Under the pieces are notes generated by a model. That model did not search any database, had not been told where the DNA came from, and saw nothing but the letters and a program-made list of their open reading frames with translations. Positions 40,614 through 49,641 of a stretch of DNA of 64,000 bases are shown one piece after another (position 1 is the first letter of the stretch; every line of letters begins with the position of its first letter). Origin of the DNA: Streptomyces diacarni (GTDB lineage Bacteria; Actinomycetota; Actinomycetes; Streptomycetales; Streptomycetaceae); assembly GCF_003323715.1 (NCBI RefSeq), contig NZ_QOIN01000048.1, positions 1-64,000 on the forward strand, given 5' to 3'. A program made the position numbers and the translations under genes.

Positions 40614-42977
40614 ATGCGAGCCGTCCCAGCCGAGTCAGCACGGCCCCCGTGGCCGCCACAGCCAGCACAGTCCCCCCGCCGCACGGTCCTGCGCCACAGC
40701 TCCGGCAACCGCCGGCACCGCGGCGGGGCCCGGCGATGGGTCGCCGGACTGGTCGCCGGAGTACTGCTGCCGCTGGCCGCATGCAGCGCGGGAGACTCCC
40801 AGGACGGCGCGGCGGGCGCCGGCATCGGGCAGGGCTCGGCCGACGCGGACGGCGACATCCACGGCACCGAGCGCGCGCAGGTCACCTCCGGCGGCACCCT
40901 GCGCTGGGCGGTCGACGCCAAGCCCACCACCTTCAACGTCTTCCAGCCCGACGCCACCGAGGCCACCGAGCGGGTCGCCGGAGCCACCCTGCCCGCGCTG
41001 TTCACCCTCGACAAGCACGGGAAGGCCCAGCTGAACAAGGACTTCCTGCGCGGCGCCGAGGTCACCGCGACCGAACCGCGGCAGACCGTCGTCTACAAGC
41101 TCAACCCGAAAGCACGCTGGAGCGACGGCCGCCGCCTGTCCGCAGCCGACTTCCGCGCCCAGTGGAAGGCGCTGCGCGGCAAGGACAAGGCGTACTGGAC
41201 GGCACGCAACGCCGGCTACGACCGCATCAAGAAAATCTCCGCGGGACAGCACGCGGGCGAGGTCGAGGTCGTCTTCGCCAAGCCCTACGCGGACTGGCGG
41301 TCGCTGTTCACCCCGCTCTACCCGAAGCAGGCGATGCGCAGCCCGCACGCCTTCAACGACGGCTCCCGCACCGAGCTCGCCGCCGTGGCAGGACCCTTCA
41401 AGGTCACCAAGGCCGACAAGGACCGCGAGCACACCGTCCTGCGGCGCAACCCCCGCTGGTGGGGCGAGCGCGCGAAACTCGACCGCATCGTGCTGACCGC
41501 CGTACCCCGCGACAAGCGCGCCAAGGCGCTGACCAAGGGGAAGATCGACGTCGCCGACATCAGCGGCTCCGCCGCGAAGAAGATCGGCGTCGCGAACGGT
41601 CTCGGCGGCCCCCAGCGCCCCGACGCGGCGAAGAAGCGCTCCGAGAAGCAAGAGGCGAAGCTGCGCGAGAAGCGCCGCCGCGAGGCCCGTAAGAAGTTCG
41701 GCGCGGCCACCGCCGAGCAACTCGGCTCCTACGAGGTGCGCCGCGCCCTCGACCCCGCCTACACCCAGCTCGCCCTCAACGGCTCCCGCGGGCCGCTGTC
41801 CGACGAACGGGTACGCCGCGCCGTCGCCCGCGCCATCGACCGCGACGAGCTCGCCAAGCAGGCGCTGGAGGGCACAGGCCTGCCCGACAAACCACTCGGC
41901 AGCCACCTGCGGATGACCAACCAGGACGGCTACCAGGACAACAGCGACGCGGTCGGCGGCGAGGACATCGACTCCGCGCAGTCCCTCCTCGCGGATGCGG
42001 GCTGGAAGGCCGGCGGCCCCCTCGCCCAGGGCAAGAGCGGAGCAGGCGCCGACGAGCCCTCCGCCGGAACCCCCCCGAAGTCCGGCGAGCGGGACGGCCG
42101 GGAAAAGCCACAGGGCGGACCGGCCGAGCCGCCGGCCGCCGCGGCGTCCCCGCAGGCGGGCGCCCGCGCGCCCTACCGCGCCGAAGCCGAGGCCTCCGTG
42201 CCGCGGCTCACCGCGGCGCAGATCGCCCAGGTGGTCGACAAGCCGCTCGGACTGACCGTCTCCACCACCACCCAGCGCGGCGCCATCCTCGCCCAGGCCG
42301 CACACGCGCGCCTCGCCTCGGCCAAGGAATCGGGCTCCCAGCGGAAGCTGAGCCGGGCCGAGTCCGCGCTGAAGACGGCACAGAAGGTACAGGCCACGGC
42401 CGACGAGATGCGCACCCTCGCGGTCGACCCGGCCGGCGCCGTACGCAGCAAGGGCGGCAAACCGCTGGCCCTCCGCTTCGTCCTGCCCGCCGGCAAGGGC
42501 TCCGCCCAGCTGCGGGCCACGGGCGAGCGCATCGCGCAGATGCTCGACGAAATCGGCATCCGCACGCAGATCAAGGAAGTACCCGGCGAAAGCTACTTCA
42601 AGGACCACATCGCCACGGGCGACTACGACCTGGCGCTCTACGCCTGGCCCGCGACCGCCTTCCCCGCGACCGAGGCCCGGCCGATCTTCGCCAAGCCGCA
42701 GCCCGCCTCCGACGGCTCGCTGCTCGTCGAGCAGAACTACGCACGGGTGGGCACCGACCGGATCGACCAGCTCTTCGAGCAGGCGGCAGGGGAACTGGAC
42801 GACGGGGCGCGCAAGGAACTGATGGAGAAGGCGGACGCACGGATCTGGGCAGTGGCCGGATCCCTGCCCCTCTACCAGCGCCCGCAACTGATCGCGGCCA
42901 AGCGCGACCTGGCCAACGTCGGAGCGTTCGGCTTCAGCACGCCCCACTACGAGGACATCGGCTACCGCCGCACCTGA
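40614..42977 (+). CDS. LpqW-like substrate-binding-fold lipoprotein
   Basis: A 787-residue predicted lipoprotein with a long basic N-region and a lipobox LPLAAC (Cys57). The family-5 oligopeptide-binding fold is visible in GGTLRWAVDAKPTTFNVFQPDATEA, YKLNPKARWSDGRRLSAADF and DERVRRAVARAIDR. Two inserts stand out: a basic helix (about 342-370) and a Pro/Ala-rich, then helical stretch of about 150 residues (about 466-615). No permease or ATPase accompanies it. Its position beside typA is that of mycobacterial lpqW, which acts in cell-envelope glycolipid synthesis, so it may be an LpqW homologue rather than a transport protein. GGAGG precedes the ATG. Confidence 0.8.
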   Translation: MRAVPAESARPPWPPQPAQSPRRTVLRHSSGNRRHRGGARRWVAGLVAGVLLPLAACSAGDSQDGAAGAGIGQGSADADGDIHGTERAQVTSGGTLRWAVDAKPTTFNVFQPDATEATERVAGATLPALFTLDKHGKAQLNKDFLRGAEVTATEPRQTVVYKLNPKARWSDGRRLSAADFRAQWKALRGKDKAYWTARNAGYDRIKKISAGQHAGEVEVVFAKPYADWRSLFTPLYPKQAMRSPHAFNDGSRTELAAVAGPFKVTKADKDREHTVLRRNPRWWGERAKLDRIVLTAVPRDKRAKALTKGKIDVADISGSAAKKIGVANGLGGPQRPDAAKKRSEKQEAKLREKRRREARKKFGAATAEQLGSYEVRRALDPAYTQLALNGSRGPLSDERVRRAVARAIDRDELAKQALEGTGLPDKPLGSHLRMTNQDGYQDNSDAVGGEDIDSAQSLLADAGWKAGGPLAQGKSGAGADEPSAGTPPKSGERDGREKPQGGPAEPPAAAASPQAGARAPYRAEAEASVPRLTAAQIAQVVDKPLGLTVSTTTQRGAILAQAAHARLASAKESGSQRKLSRAESALKTAQKVQATADEMRTLAVDPAGAVRSKGGKPLALRFVLPAGKGSAQLRATGERIAQMLDEIGIRTQIKEVPGESYFKDHIATGDYDLALYAWPATAFPATEARPIFAKPQPASDGSLLVEQNYARVGTDRIDQLFEQAAGELDDGARKELMEKADARIWAVAGSLPLYQRPQLIAAKRDLANVGAFGFSTPHYEDIGYRRT

Positions 42978-42990
42978 GCCCTCCCGCACC

Positions 42991-43020
42991 GTGCCGGCTC
43001 CCGAACCCGGGAGCCGGCAC
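42991..43020 (+). terminator. Terminator after the LpqW-like gene
   Basis: GTGCCGGCTCCCG (42991-43003) and CGGGAGCCGGCAC (43008-43020) form a perfect 13-bp stem with loop AACC, 13 nt after the stop codon. Confidence 0.8.
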
Positions 43021-43745
43021 GGCCGCCTCGGCACACCGGGCGCGCCCCCGGTGCGCCCTCCGCCCTGCGGGCGCGGGAACGGGGCGGCGCCGCCCCGTTC
43101 CCGCGGGGCCCCGCCCGCGGGAACGTGAGGGTGCCCTCGACGGGTGGGAACACGGGGCCGGCCCGACGGCGCCCGAGTACTGACGGTGACACCCCCTCCG
43201 GACGGCGGCCCCACCCGAGGAGCGGGTGCACCGCGCGGCGGTGCGTTCGGGGGCGGGTAGGGCACGCGCGGCCCGGTGGTGGCCGGGTGCGGGTGGCGGT
43301 GGTCTACCGGGCGGGGGCCCGCTCGGTGCCGGGCGGCCCGTGGGGCGGCGCGTCGTGGGTGAGCGCCCTGGTGTGACGATGAGCACCTGGCGGGTGAGGA
43401 GTAGGCACTCGGCTCAGCGAACCGGTCCGGGCGCGGGTGGGTGGGGCAGGCGCCGTGACGGGGAGGCGCAGGCCAGGTGCGGCACAGCGGCCCCGCGGCC
43501 CAGCGGCTTACGCGGCACAGTGCGGGCCCGCATGGGGCGGAAGTGCGGTCGGGTGGTCCGGCGGTAGCCGGTGGCGTGGCGGCCCCGTCGGGGGCTTCGC
43601 GTGGCTGCCCGTACCATGGCGTGTGAGGCCGCGGCGAGCCGAGCCCGGCATCAGGGCCCGCGGCCCGGCCCTCACGGGCCGGGGGCGCCCCGGCCGGAGG
43701 CCGGGGGAGCGCGGCCTCATCCGTCAACCCGGGAGACACCCCTCA
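43021..43745. other. 725-bp intergenic region with a 32-bp perfect palindrome
   Basis: No recognisable gene. 43073-43104 is a perfect palindrome, left half gcgggaacggggcggc followed at once by its complement, which can form a cruciform or hairpin. The remainder is very G-rich and must contain the typA promoter and leader; the predicted ribosome site is GGGAG at 43731. Confidence 0.6.
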
Positions 43746-45617
43746 GTGCCCACGCGCCACGACATCCGCAACGTCGCCATCGTCGCCCACGTCGACCACG
43801 GCAAGACGACTCTCGTCGACGCCATGCTCAAGCAGGCCGGAGCCTTCGCGGCCCACCAGCTCGAATCCGTCGACGACCGGGTGATGGACTCCAACGACCT
43901 GGAGCGCGAGAAGGGCATCACCATTCTCGCCAAGAACACCGCGGTCAGGTACCACCCCAAGGACGGTGGTGACCCCGTCACCATCAACATCATCGACACT
44001 CCGGGCCACGCCGACTTCGGCGGCGAGGTCGAGCGGGGTCTGTCGATGGTGGACGCGGTCGTCCTGCTCGTCGACTCCTCCGAGGGGCCGCTGCCGCAGA
44101 CCCGCTTCGTGCTGCGCAAGGCGCTGGAGGCCCGGCTTCCGGTGATCCTCTGCGTGAACAAGACGGACCGTCCCGACGCCCGGATCTCGGAGGTCGTGGA
44201 CGAGACCTACGACCTGTTCCTCGATCTGGACGCCGACGAGGAGCAGATCGAGTTCCCGATCGTCTACGCCTGTGCGCGGGACGGCATCGCCTCGCTGACC
44301 CAGCCGGCGGACGGCGCGGTGCCGGCGGACAGCAGCAATCTGGAGCCGTTCTTCACCACGCTGCTGGAGACGGTTCCCGCGCCCACCTTCGAGGAGGCGG
44401 CGCCGCTCCAGGCGCACGTCACCAACCTGGACGCCGACAACTTCCTGGGCCGGATCGCGCTGCTGCGTGTGGAGGCGGGCGAGCTGAAGAAGGGCCAGAC
44501 CGTGGCCTGGATGAAGCGCGACGGCTCGGTGCAGAGCGTGCGTATCACCGAGTTGATGATGACCGACGCGCTGACCCGCAAGCCGGCCGAGAAGGCGGGC
44601 CCCGGGGACATCTGCGCCGTCGCCGGTATCCCGGACATCATGATCGGTGAGACGCTCGCCGACCCGGAGAACCCGGTCGCGCTCCCGTTGATCACCGTGG
44701 ACGAGCCCGCGATCTCCATGACGATCGGCACGAACAACTCTCCGCTGGTGGGCAAGGGCGGCAAGGGGCACAAGGTCACCGCGCGGCTGGTCAAGGACCG
44801 GCTGGACCGGGAGCTGATCGGTAACGTCTCGCTGCGCGTCCTGCCGACGGAGCGCCCCGACACCTGGGAGGTGCAGGGCCGTGGTGAGCTGGCGCTGGCG
44901 ATTCTGGTGGAGACGATGCGCCGGGAGGGCTTCGAGCTGACGGTGGGCAAGCCGGAGGTCGTCACTCGCGAGATCGACGGCAAGGTCCACGAGCCGGTGG
45001 AGCGCATGACGATCGACGCCCCCGAGGAGTACCTGGGTGCGATCACCCAGCTCATGGCGTCCCGCAAGGGCCGTATGGAGACGATGACCAACCACGGTTC
45101 CGGCTGGGTGCGGATGGAGTGGCTGGTTCCGGCGCGGGGCCTGATCGGTTTCCGTACCGAGTTCCTGACCGAGACCCGGGGGACCGGCATCGCGCACTCG
45201 CTCTTCGAGGGCCACGAGCCGTGGTTCGGGGATCTGCGCACGCGCCGCAGCGGGTCGCTGGTCGCGGACCGGGCGGGCAAGGCGACGCCTTTCGCGATGA
45301 TGAACCTGCAGGAGCGCGGTGTGATCTTCATCGAGCCCGGCACCGAGGTGTACGAGGGCATGCTGGTCGGCGAGAACTCCCGTTCCGACGACATGGATGT
45401 CAACATCACCAAGGAAAAGAAGATGACCAACATGCGCGCGGCCTCCGCCGACACGACGGAGAACCTGGTGCCGCCGCGCAAGCTGTCGCTGGAGCAGTCC
45501 CTGGAGTTCTGCCGCGAGGACGAGTGCATCGAGGTGACACCGGAGACGGTCCGTATCCGCAAGGTGAACCTCGACATGAAGGAGCGCGCGCGGGCTGCCG
45601 CGCGGGCCAAGAGGTAG
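43746..45617 (+). CDS. typA: Translational GTPase TypA/BipA
   Basis: A 623-residue ribosome-associated GTPase of the EF-G family, needed for ribosome assembly and stress adaptation. G1 AHVDHGKT (14-21), G2 region EREKGITI, G3 DTPGHADFGGE and G4 NKTDR are all present, followed by domain II, EF-G domains III and V, and the TypA-specific C-terminus (MTNMRAASADTTENLVPPRKLSLEQSLEFCREDECIEVTPE). The GTG start at 43746 lies 9 nt after GGGAGACA. Confidence 0.97.
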   Translation: MPTRHDIRNVAIVAHVDHGKTTLVDAMLKQAGAFAAHQLESVDDRVMDSNDLEREKGITILAKNTAVRYHPKDGGDPVTINIIDTPGHADFGGEVERGLSMVDAVVLLVDSSEGPLPQTRFVLRKALEARLPVILCVNKTDRPDARISEVVDETYDLFLDLDADEEQIEFPIVYACARDGIASLTQPADGAVPADSSNLEPFFTTLLETVPAPTFEEAAPLQAHVTNLDADNFLGRIALLRVEAGELKKGQTVAWMKRDGSVQSVRITELMMTDALTRKPAEKAGPGDICAVAGIPDIMIGETLADPENPVALPLITVDEPAISMTIGTNNSPLVGKGGKGHKVTARLVKDRLDRELIGNVSLRVLPTERPDTWEVQGRGELALAILVETMRREGFELTVGKPEVVTREIDGKVHEPVERMTIDAPEEYLGAITQLMASRKGRMETMTNHGSGWVRMEWLVPARGLIGFRTEFLTETRGTGIAHSLFEGHEPWFGDLRTRRSGSLVADRAGKATPFAMMNLQERGVIFIEPGTEVYEGMLVGENSRSDDMDVNITKEKKMTNMRAASADTTENLVPPRKLSLEQSLEFCREDECIEVTPETVRIRKVNLDMKERARAAARAKR

Positions 45618-45674
45618 CCGGGCCAGGACGCGGCCGGTCCGCGAGGTAGCCGGGCCAGGACGCGGCCGGGCCCC
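45611..45674. repeat. 32-bp tandem duplication over the typA stop codon
   Basis: 45611-45642 (gaggtagccgggccaggacg...) is repeated at 45643-45674 with changes only near the end. The TAG stop of typA is in the first copy, so the protein is unaffected. Confidence 0.9.
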
Positions 45675-45720
45675 GAAGGCAGTCGGTGCCCGGTTGCGCA
45701 GCGTAGCGATTGGTGCGGAA

Positions 45721-45759
45721 GCGGAGAGGGCCACGCCCGCGGGGCGTGGCCCTCTCCGC
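45721..45759 (+). terminator. Strong terminator after typA
   Basis: A perfect 18-bp stem, gcggagagggccacgccc (45721-45738) with its complement (45742-45759), and a 3-nt loop. It separates typA from the first oligopeptide operon. Confidence 0.85.
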
Positions 45760-45798
45760 ATTCCGGTGTCCGGATAACGGTTCGGCAACCTGAGCGAC

Positions 45799-45847
45799 TG
45801 TCCGTTTTGGTGGGGTTCTCGGAGTCGTTCTTGTCGCTTAACGGACA
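45799..45847 (+). promoter_or_regulatory. Inverted repeat in the promoter region of the first peptide operon
   Basis: TGTCCGTT (45799-45806) and AACGGACA (45840-45847) form an 8-bp inverted repeat 33 bp apart. Between and after it lie TTGTCG (45831) and, 17 bp on, TGTAGG, a weak promoter candidate. The 303 bp after the typA terminator, to 46062, are AT-richer than the surroundings and hold no gene. Confidence 0.4.
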
Positions 45848-46062
45848 ACCGGATGTAGGTGTAATCAAACCGAGACTCTTCACATCTGGTCCACACGGGG
45901 GGTGAGGGCAGATAGTGAGTGCATCGAGCTCGGGTTAATGGGTCACGCACCGTCAGGTGGGCGGCGACTCCGCGAGCGTGGGGGCGTGTAGCACGGACCG
46001 GCAGGCTGCCGGCCATGGCACCGCCCCTTCTTCCTTGGTGAACGACTCTAGGAGGTCGCTCC

Positions 46063-47673
46063 ATGCGTGGTGCGAAGATGATGCAGTGGTCCGCTCTTGC
46101 GGCGGCCGTGGCGCTGGCCGCCACGGCGTGCGGTGGCGGTTCCGGCGACGACGGCAACGCGTCGGGCAAGCCCGCCGGGTACGTCTCGATGTTCAACGGC
46201 GAACCCCAGCACCCGCTGATGCCGTCCAACACGAACGAGAAGTTCGGCGGCTACGTCATCGACGCGCTGTTCACCGGCCTCGTCGGCTACGACGGCAAGG
46301 GCGAGCTGAAGAACGAGAACGCCGAGTCGGTGAAGTCCAAGGACAACAAGACCTGGACTGTCAAGCTCAAGAAGGGCTGGAAGTTCCACGACGGCACGGA
46401 CGTGACCGCCGAGTCGTACGTCAAGGCGTGGAACTGGATGGCCAACGTCGAGAACAAGCAGGCCAACAGCTACTGGTTCGGCGACATCAAGGGCTACGAG
46501 GACGTCCACCCGGAGAAGGGCAAGCCCAAGAAGGACGAGATGGAGGGGCTGAAGGTCGTCGACGACCACACCTTCACCATCGAGCTGGCCAAGCCGGTTC
46601 CGTACTTCGAGTACAAGCTGGGCTACAAGACCTTCACGCCGCTGCCCGAGTCCTTCTACAAGGACCCCAAGGCGTTCGGCCAGAAGCCGGTCGGCAACGG
46701 CCCGTACAAGTTCCAGAAGTGGACCCACAACAAGCTGATCCAGGTCAAGGCCGTGGACAGCTACAAGGGCTCCAACAAGGCCAAGAACAAGGGCGTCCAG
46801 TTCAAGACCTACTCCAAGCTGGAGTCGGCCTACCAGGACGCGCTGTCCGGCAACCTGGACCTGGTCGACGGCGTCGGCCCGAAGGACCTGCCCAAGCGCA
46901 AGTCCGACTTCGGCGACCGCGCGCTCGACGTCCCGTACGCGGGCACCCAGAGCATCGTCCCGGCCGTCTACTCCAAGCCGTTCAAGGACGTGGACCCGAA
47001 GGTCATCCAGGGCCTGTCGATGGCGATCGACCGCGAGACGATCACCAAGACGGTGCTCCAGGGCACCCGCATCCCCTCCAAGGCGTTCACCCCGCCGCAG
47101 GTCAAGGGCTACCAGAAGCTGGACACCGACGTCCTGACCTACAACCCGAAGAAGGCCAAGAAGTACATCAAGGACGGCGGCGGCATCCCGGGCAACAAGA
47201 TCTGGATCCAGTACAACGCCGACGGCGGCCACAAGGAATGGGTGACGGCTGTCTGCAACAGCATCACCAAGGCCACCGGCGTGAAGTGCGTGGGTGACTC
47301 CAAGCCGGACTTCCAGACCGACCTCGAGGCCCGCCAGGCCAACAAGGTCAAGGGCACCTACCGGGGCGGCTGGCTCGCGGACTACCCGCTGAACGTGAAC
47401 TTCATGCAGGACCTGTACAAGACCGGCGCCTCCACCAACTACGGCCGGTTCTCCGACAAGAAGGTCGACGAGCTCTTCGAGAAGGGCGACCACGCCGAGA
47501 CGCTGGAGGGGTCCATCAAGGACTACCAGGCGGCCGAGAAGGAACTGCTCAAGAAGATGCCGGCCATCCCGCTGTGGGACTACGCGGCCAACATCGTGCA
47601 CGGCGAGGGCATCGACGACGTCAAGGTCGGCTTCGACGGCAACGTCCTCCTGACCGACATCACCGTCAAGTAG
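46063..47673 (+). CDS. Oligopeptide-binding lipoprotein, system 1
   Basis: A 536-residue extracellular solute-binding protein (family 5). The lipoprotein signal peptide ends at AATAC (Cys23). Family features: EPQHPLMPSNTNEKFGGYVIDALFTGL, WTVKLKKGWKFHDGTDVTAESYVKAWNW and the late ADYPLNVNFMQDLYKTG. It captures peptides for the two permeases and two ATPases encoded downstream. A strong ribosome site, AGGAGG, precedes the ATG. Confidence 0.95.
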   Translation: MRGAKMMQWSALAAAVALAATACGGGSGDDGNASGKPAGYVSMFNGEPQHPLMPSNTNEKFGGYVIDALFTGLVGYDGKGELKNENAESVKSKDNKTWTVKLKKGWKFHDGTDVTAESYVKAWNWMANVENKQANSYWFGDIKGYEDVHPEKGKPKKDEMEGLKVVDDHTFTIELAKPVPYFEYKLGYKTFTPLPESFYKDPKAFGQKPVGNGPYKFQKWTHNKLIQVKAVDSYKGSNKAKNKGVQFKTYSKLESAYQDALSGNLDLVDGVGPKDLPKRKSDFGDRALDVPYAGTQSIVPAVYSKPFKDVDPKVIQGLSMAIDRETITKTVLQGTRIPSKAFTPPQVKGYQKLDTDVLTYNPKKAKKYIKDGGGIPGNKIWIQYNADGGHKEWVTAVCNSITKATGVKCVGDSKPDFQTDLEARQANKVKGTYRGGWLADYPLNVNFMQDLYKTGASTNYGRFSDKKVDELFEKGDHAETLEGSIKDYQAAEKELLKKMPAIPLWDYAANIVHGEGIDDVKVGFDGNVLLTDITVK

Positions 47674-47689
47674 CAGCACCCGGGAAGAC

Positions 47690-47724
47690 GCCGGGGCCGC
47701 ACCGCCACGAGCGGCGGCCCCGGC
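47690..47724 (+). terminator. Stem-loop between binding-protein and permease genes
   Basis: GCCGGGGCCGC (47690-47700) pairs with GCGGCCCCGGC (47714-47724) around a 13-nt loop, within the operon. Partial termination or 3'-end protection would raise binding-protein mRNA over that of the membrane parts. Confidence 0.55.
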
Positions 47725-47758
47725 CGTTCCCGAGCTCCCTTTCCGTTACGGAGGCACT

Positions 47759-48688
47759 ATGGGGCGCTATGTCGCACGGCGACTGCTCCAGATGATCCCG
47801 GTCTTCATCGGGTCGACTCTGCTGATCTTCTGCATGATGTTCGCGCTGCCCGGCGACCCCGTGGCGGCGCTCTTCGGTGAGAAGAAGCCCGACCCGGCGC
47901 AGATCGCCACGATCAAGCATCAGCTCGGTCTCGACCTGCCGTTGTGGCACCAGTACTGGAACTACCTCACCGGTCTTTTCCAGGGCGACTTCGGCACCCA
48001 GATAGCCACTCAGAGACCGGTCGCCGAGGTGATCTCGCAGGCGTTCCCCGTGACCGTCCGGCTCACGCTGTTCGCCTTCTTCTTCACCGTTCTCATCGGT
48101 GTACTGCTCGGCCTGGTCTCCGGCCTGTTCGCCGAGAAAGTGTTCGACCGGGTCGTGCTGATCTTCACGCTGCTGCTGATCTCGGTGCCCAGCTTCGTCC
48201 TCGGCTACCTCTTCCAGTACTTCTTCGCCTTCCAGCTCGGCTGGCTGACCCCCACGGTGCAGGACTCCCGAGATATGGGGCAGTTGCTGCTGCCCGCGCT
48301 CGTCCTCGCCGCGCTCTCCTTGGCGTATGTCACACGGCTGACCCGCACCTCGGTGGCGGAGAACAAACGGGCCGACTACATCCGCACCGCCGTCGCCAAG
48401 GGGCTGCCCCGGCGCCGGGTGGTCGGTGTCCACCTGCTGCGCAACTCGCTGATCCCCGTCGTCACCTTCCTCGGTACCGACATCGGCGCGTTGATGACCG
48501 GGGCGATCGTCACCGAAGGCATCTTCAACGTGCACGGCGTCGGTAACACCATCTTCGAGGCGCTCAACCGCCGCGAGGGATCCACGGTCGTCGGCATCGC
48601 CACGCTGATCGTCATCGTCTACCTCGTCGCAAGCCTGCTCGTCGACCTGCTTTACGCGGTCCTGGACCCGAGGATCCGTTATGACTGA
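47759..48688 (+). CDS. Oligopeptide ABC permease (OppB type), system 1
   Basis: A 309-residue membrane protein with six helices. MGRYVARRLLQMIPVFIGSTLLIF is the DppB/OppB N-terminus, and the EAA loop (YIRTAVAKGLPRRRVVGVHLLRNSLIPV) contacts the ATPase. GGAGG precedes the ATG. It overlaps the next permease gene by 8 bp. Confidence 0.95.
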   Translation: MGRYVARRLLQMIPVFIGSTLLIFCMMFALPGDPVAALFGEKKPDPAQIATIKHQLGLDLPLWHQYWNYLTGLFQGDFGTQIATQRPVAEVISQAFPVTVRLTLFAFFFTVLIGVLLGLVSGLFAEKVFDRVVLIFTLLLISVPSFVLGYLFQYFFAFQLGWLTPTVQDSRDMGQLLLPALVLAALSLAYVTRLTRTSVAENKRADYIRTAVAKGLPRRRVVGVHLLRNSLIPVVTFLGTDIGALMTGAIVTEGIFNVHGVGNTIFEALNRREGSTVVGIATLIVIVYLVASLLVDLLYAVLDPRIRYD

Positions 48689-49625
48689 GACCCTGAACGT
48701 GTCCGCCTCGGCGTCCACCGACCCCAAGCCCGCTCCGCCGGGCAACGACGCCAAGCCGGCCAAGGGGCGCAGTCTGTGGTCGGACGCCTGGCACGATCTG
48801 CGCCGGAACCCGCTCTTCGTCATCTCGGCCGTGCTGATCGTGGTGCTGCTGGTGATGGTGGCCTTCCCCAGCCTGTTCACCTCGGCTTCCCCGACGGTGG
48901 GCGACCTGACGCACCACTACCAGGGCAAGCCCAACTACAGCCACTTCTTCGCGGAGGACTGGTTCGGGTACGACACCCAGGGCCGCTCCGTGTGGGCGCG
49001 CATGGTCTACGGTGCCCGCGCGACCGTCCTCGTCGGCGTCCTGGTGACGCTCTTCGTGACGATCCTCGGCGGCCTCGTCGGCCTCGTCGCCGGCTACTTC
49101 GGCGGCTGGATCGACAGCGTGCTCTCCCGGATCACCGACATCTTCCAGGGCATCCCCTTCCTGCTGGGTGCCATGGTGGTGCTGACCACCTTCACCGAGG
49201 GCAACGTCTGGGTGGTGATCACCGCGCTGCTCTTCCTCGGCTGGACGCAGATCGCCCGTGTCGCCCGCGGCTCGGTGATCACCGTCAAGCAGAGCGACTA
49301 CGTGCACGCCGCGAAGTCGCTGGGCGCGAGCACGGCGCGGATCATGTTCCGGCACATCGTGCCCAACGCGGTCGCTCCCGTCATCGTCGTCGCCACGACG
49401 GCGCTCGGCGGTTACATCGCGGCCGAGGCGACCCTCTCCTACCTGGGTATCGGCCTGGCCGAGCCCACGGTCTCCTGGGGTGTCGACGTCTCCGCCGGCA
49501 AGGACGGCCTGCGTACCGCGCCCCACATGCTCATTTCCCCCGCCATCATGGTCTCCCTGACCGTCCTGGCGTTCATCATGCTCGGCGATGCGGTCCGCAA
49601 CGCCCTCGATCCCAAGAGCCGTTGA
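48681..49625 (+). CDS. Oligopeptide ABC permease (OppC type), system 1
   Basis: A 314-residue membrane protein. A hydrophilic N-terminus with SLWSDAWHDLRRNPLFVISAVLI is the OppC-type entry, followed by six helices and the EAA loop YVHAAKSLGASTARIMFRHIVPNAVAPVIV. It pairs with the preceding OppB-type protein to form the channel; the genes overlap, so translation is coupled. Confidence 0.95.
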   Translation: MTETLNVSASASTDPKPAPPGNDAKPAKGRSLWSDAWHDLRRNPLFVISAVLIVVLLVMVAFPSLFTSASPTVGDLTHHYQGKPNYSHFFAEDWFGYDTQGRSVWARMVYGARATVLVGVLVTLFVTILGGLVGLVAGYFGGWIDSVLSRITDIFQGIPFLLGAMVVLTTFTEGNVWVVITALLFLGWTQIARVARGSVITVKQSDYVHAAKSLGASTARIMFRHIVPNAVAPVIVVATTALGGYIAAEATLSYLGIGLAEPTVSWGVDVSAGKDGLRTAPHMLISPAIMVSLTVLAFIMLGDAVRNALDPKSR

Positions 49626-49641
49626 GGGAGGCGCGCCTCAT

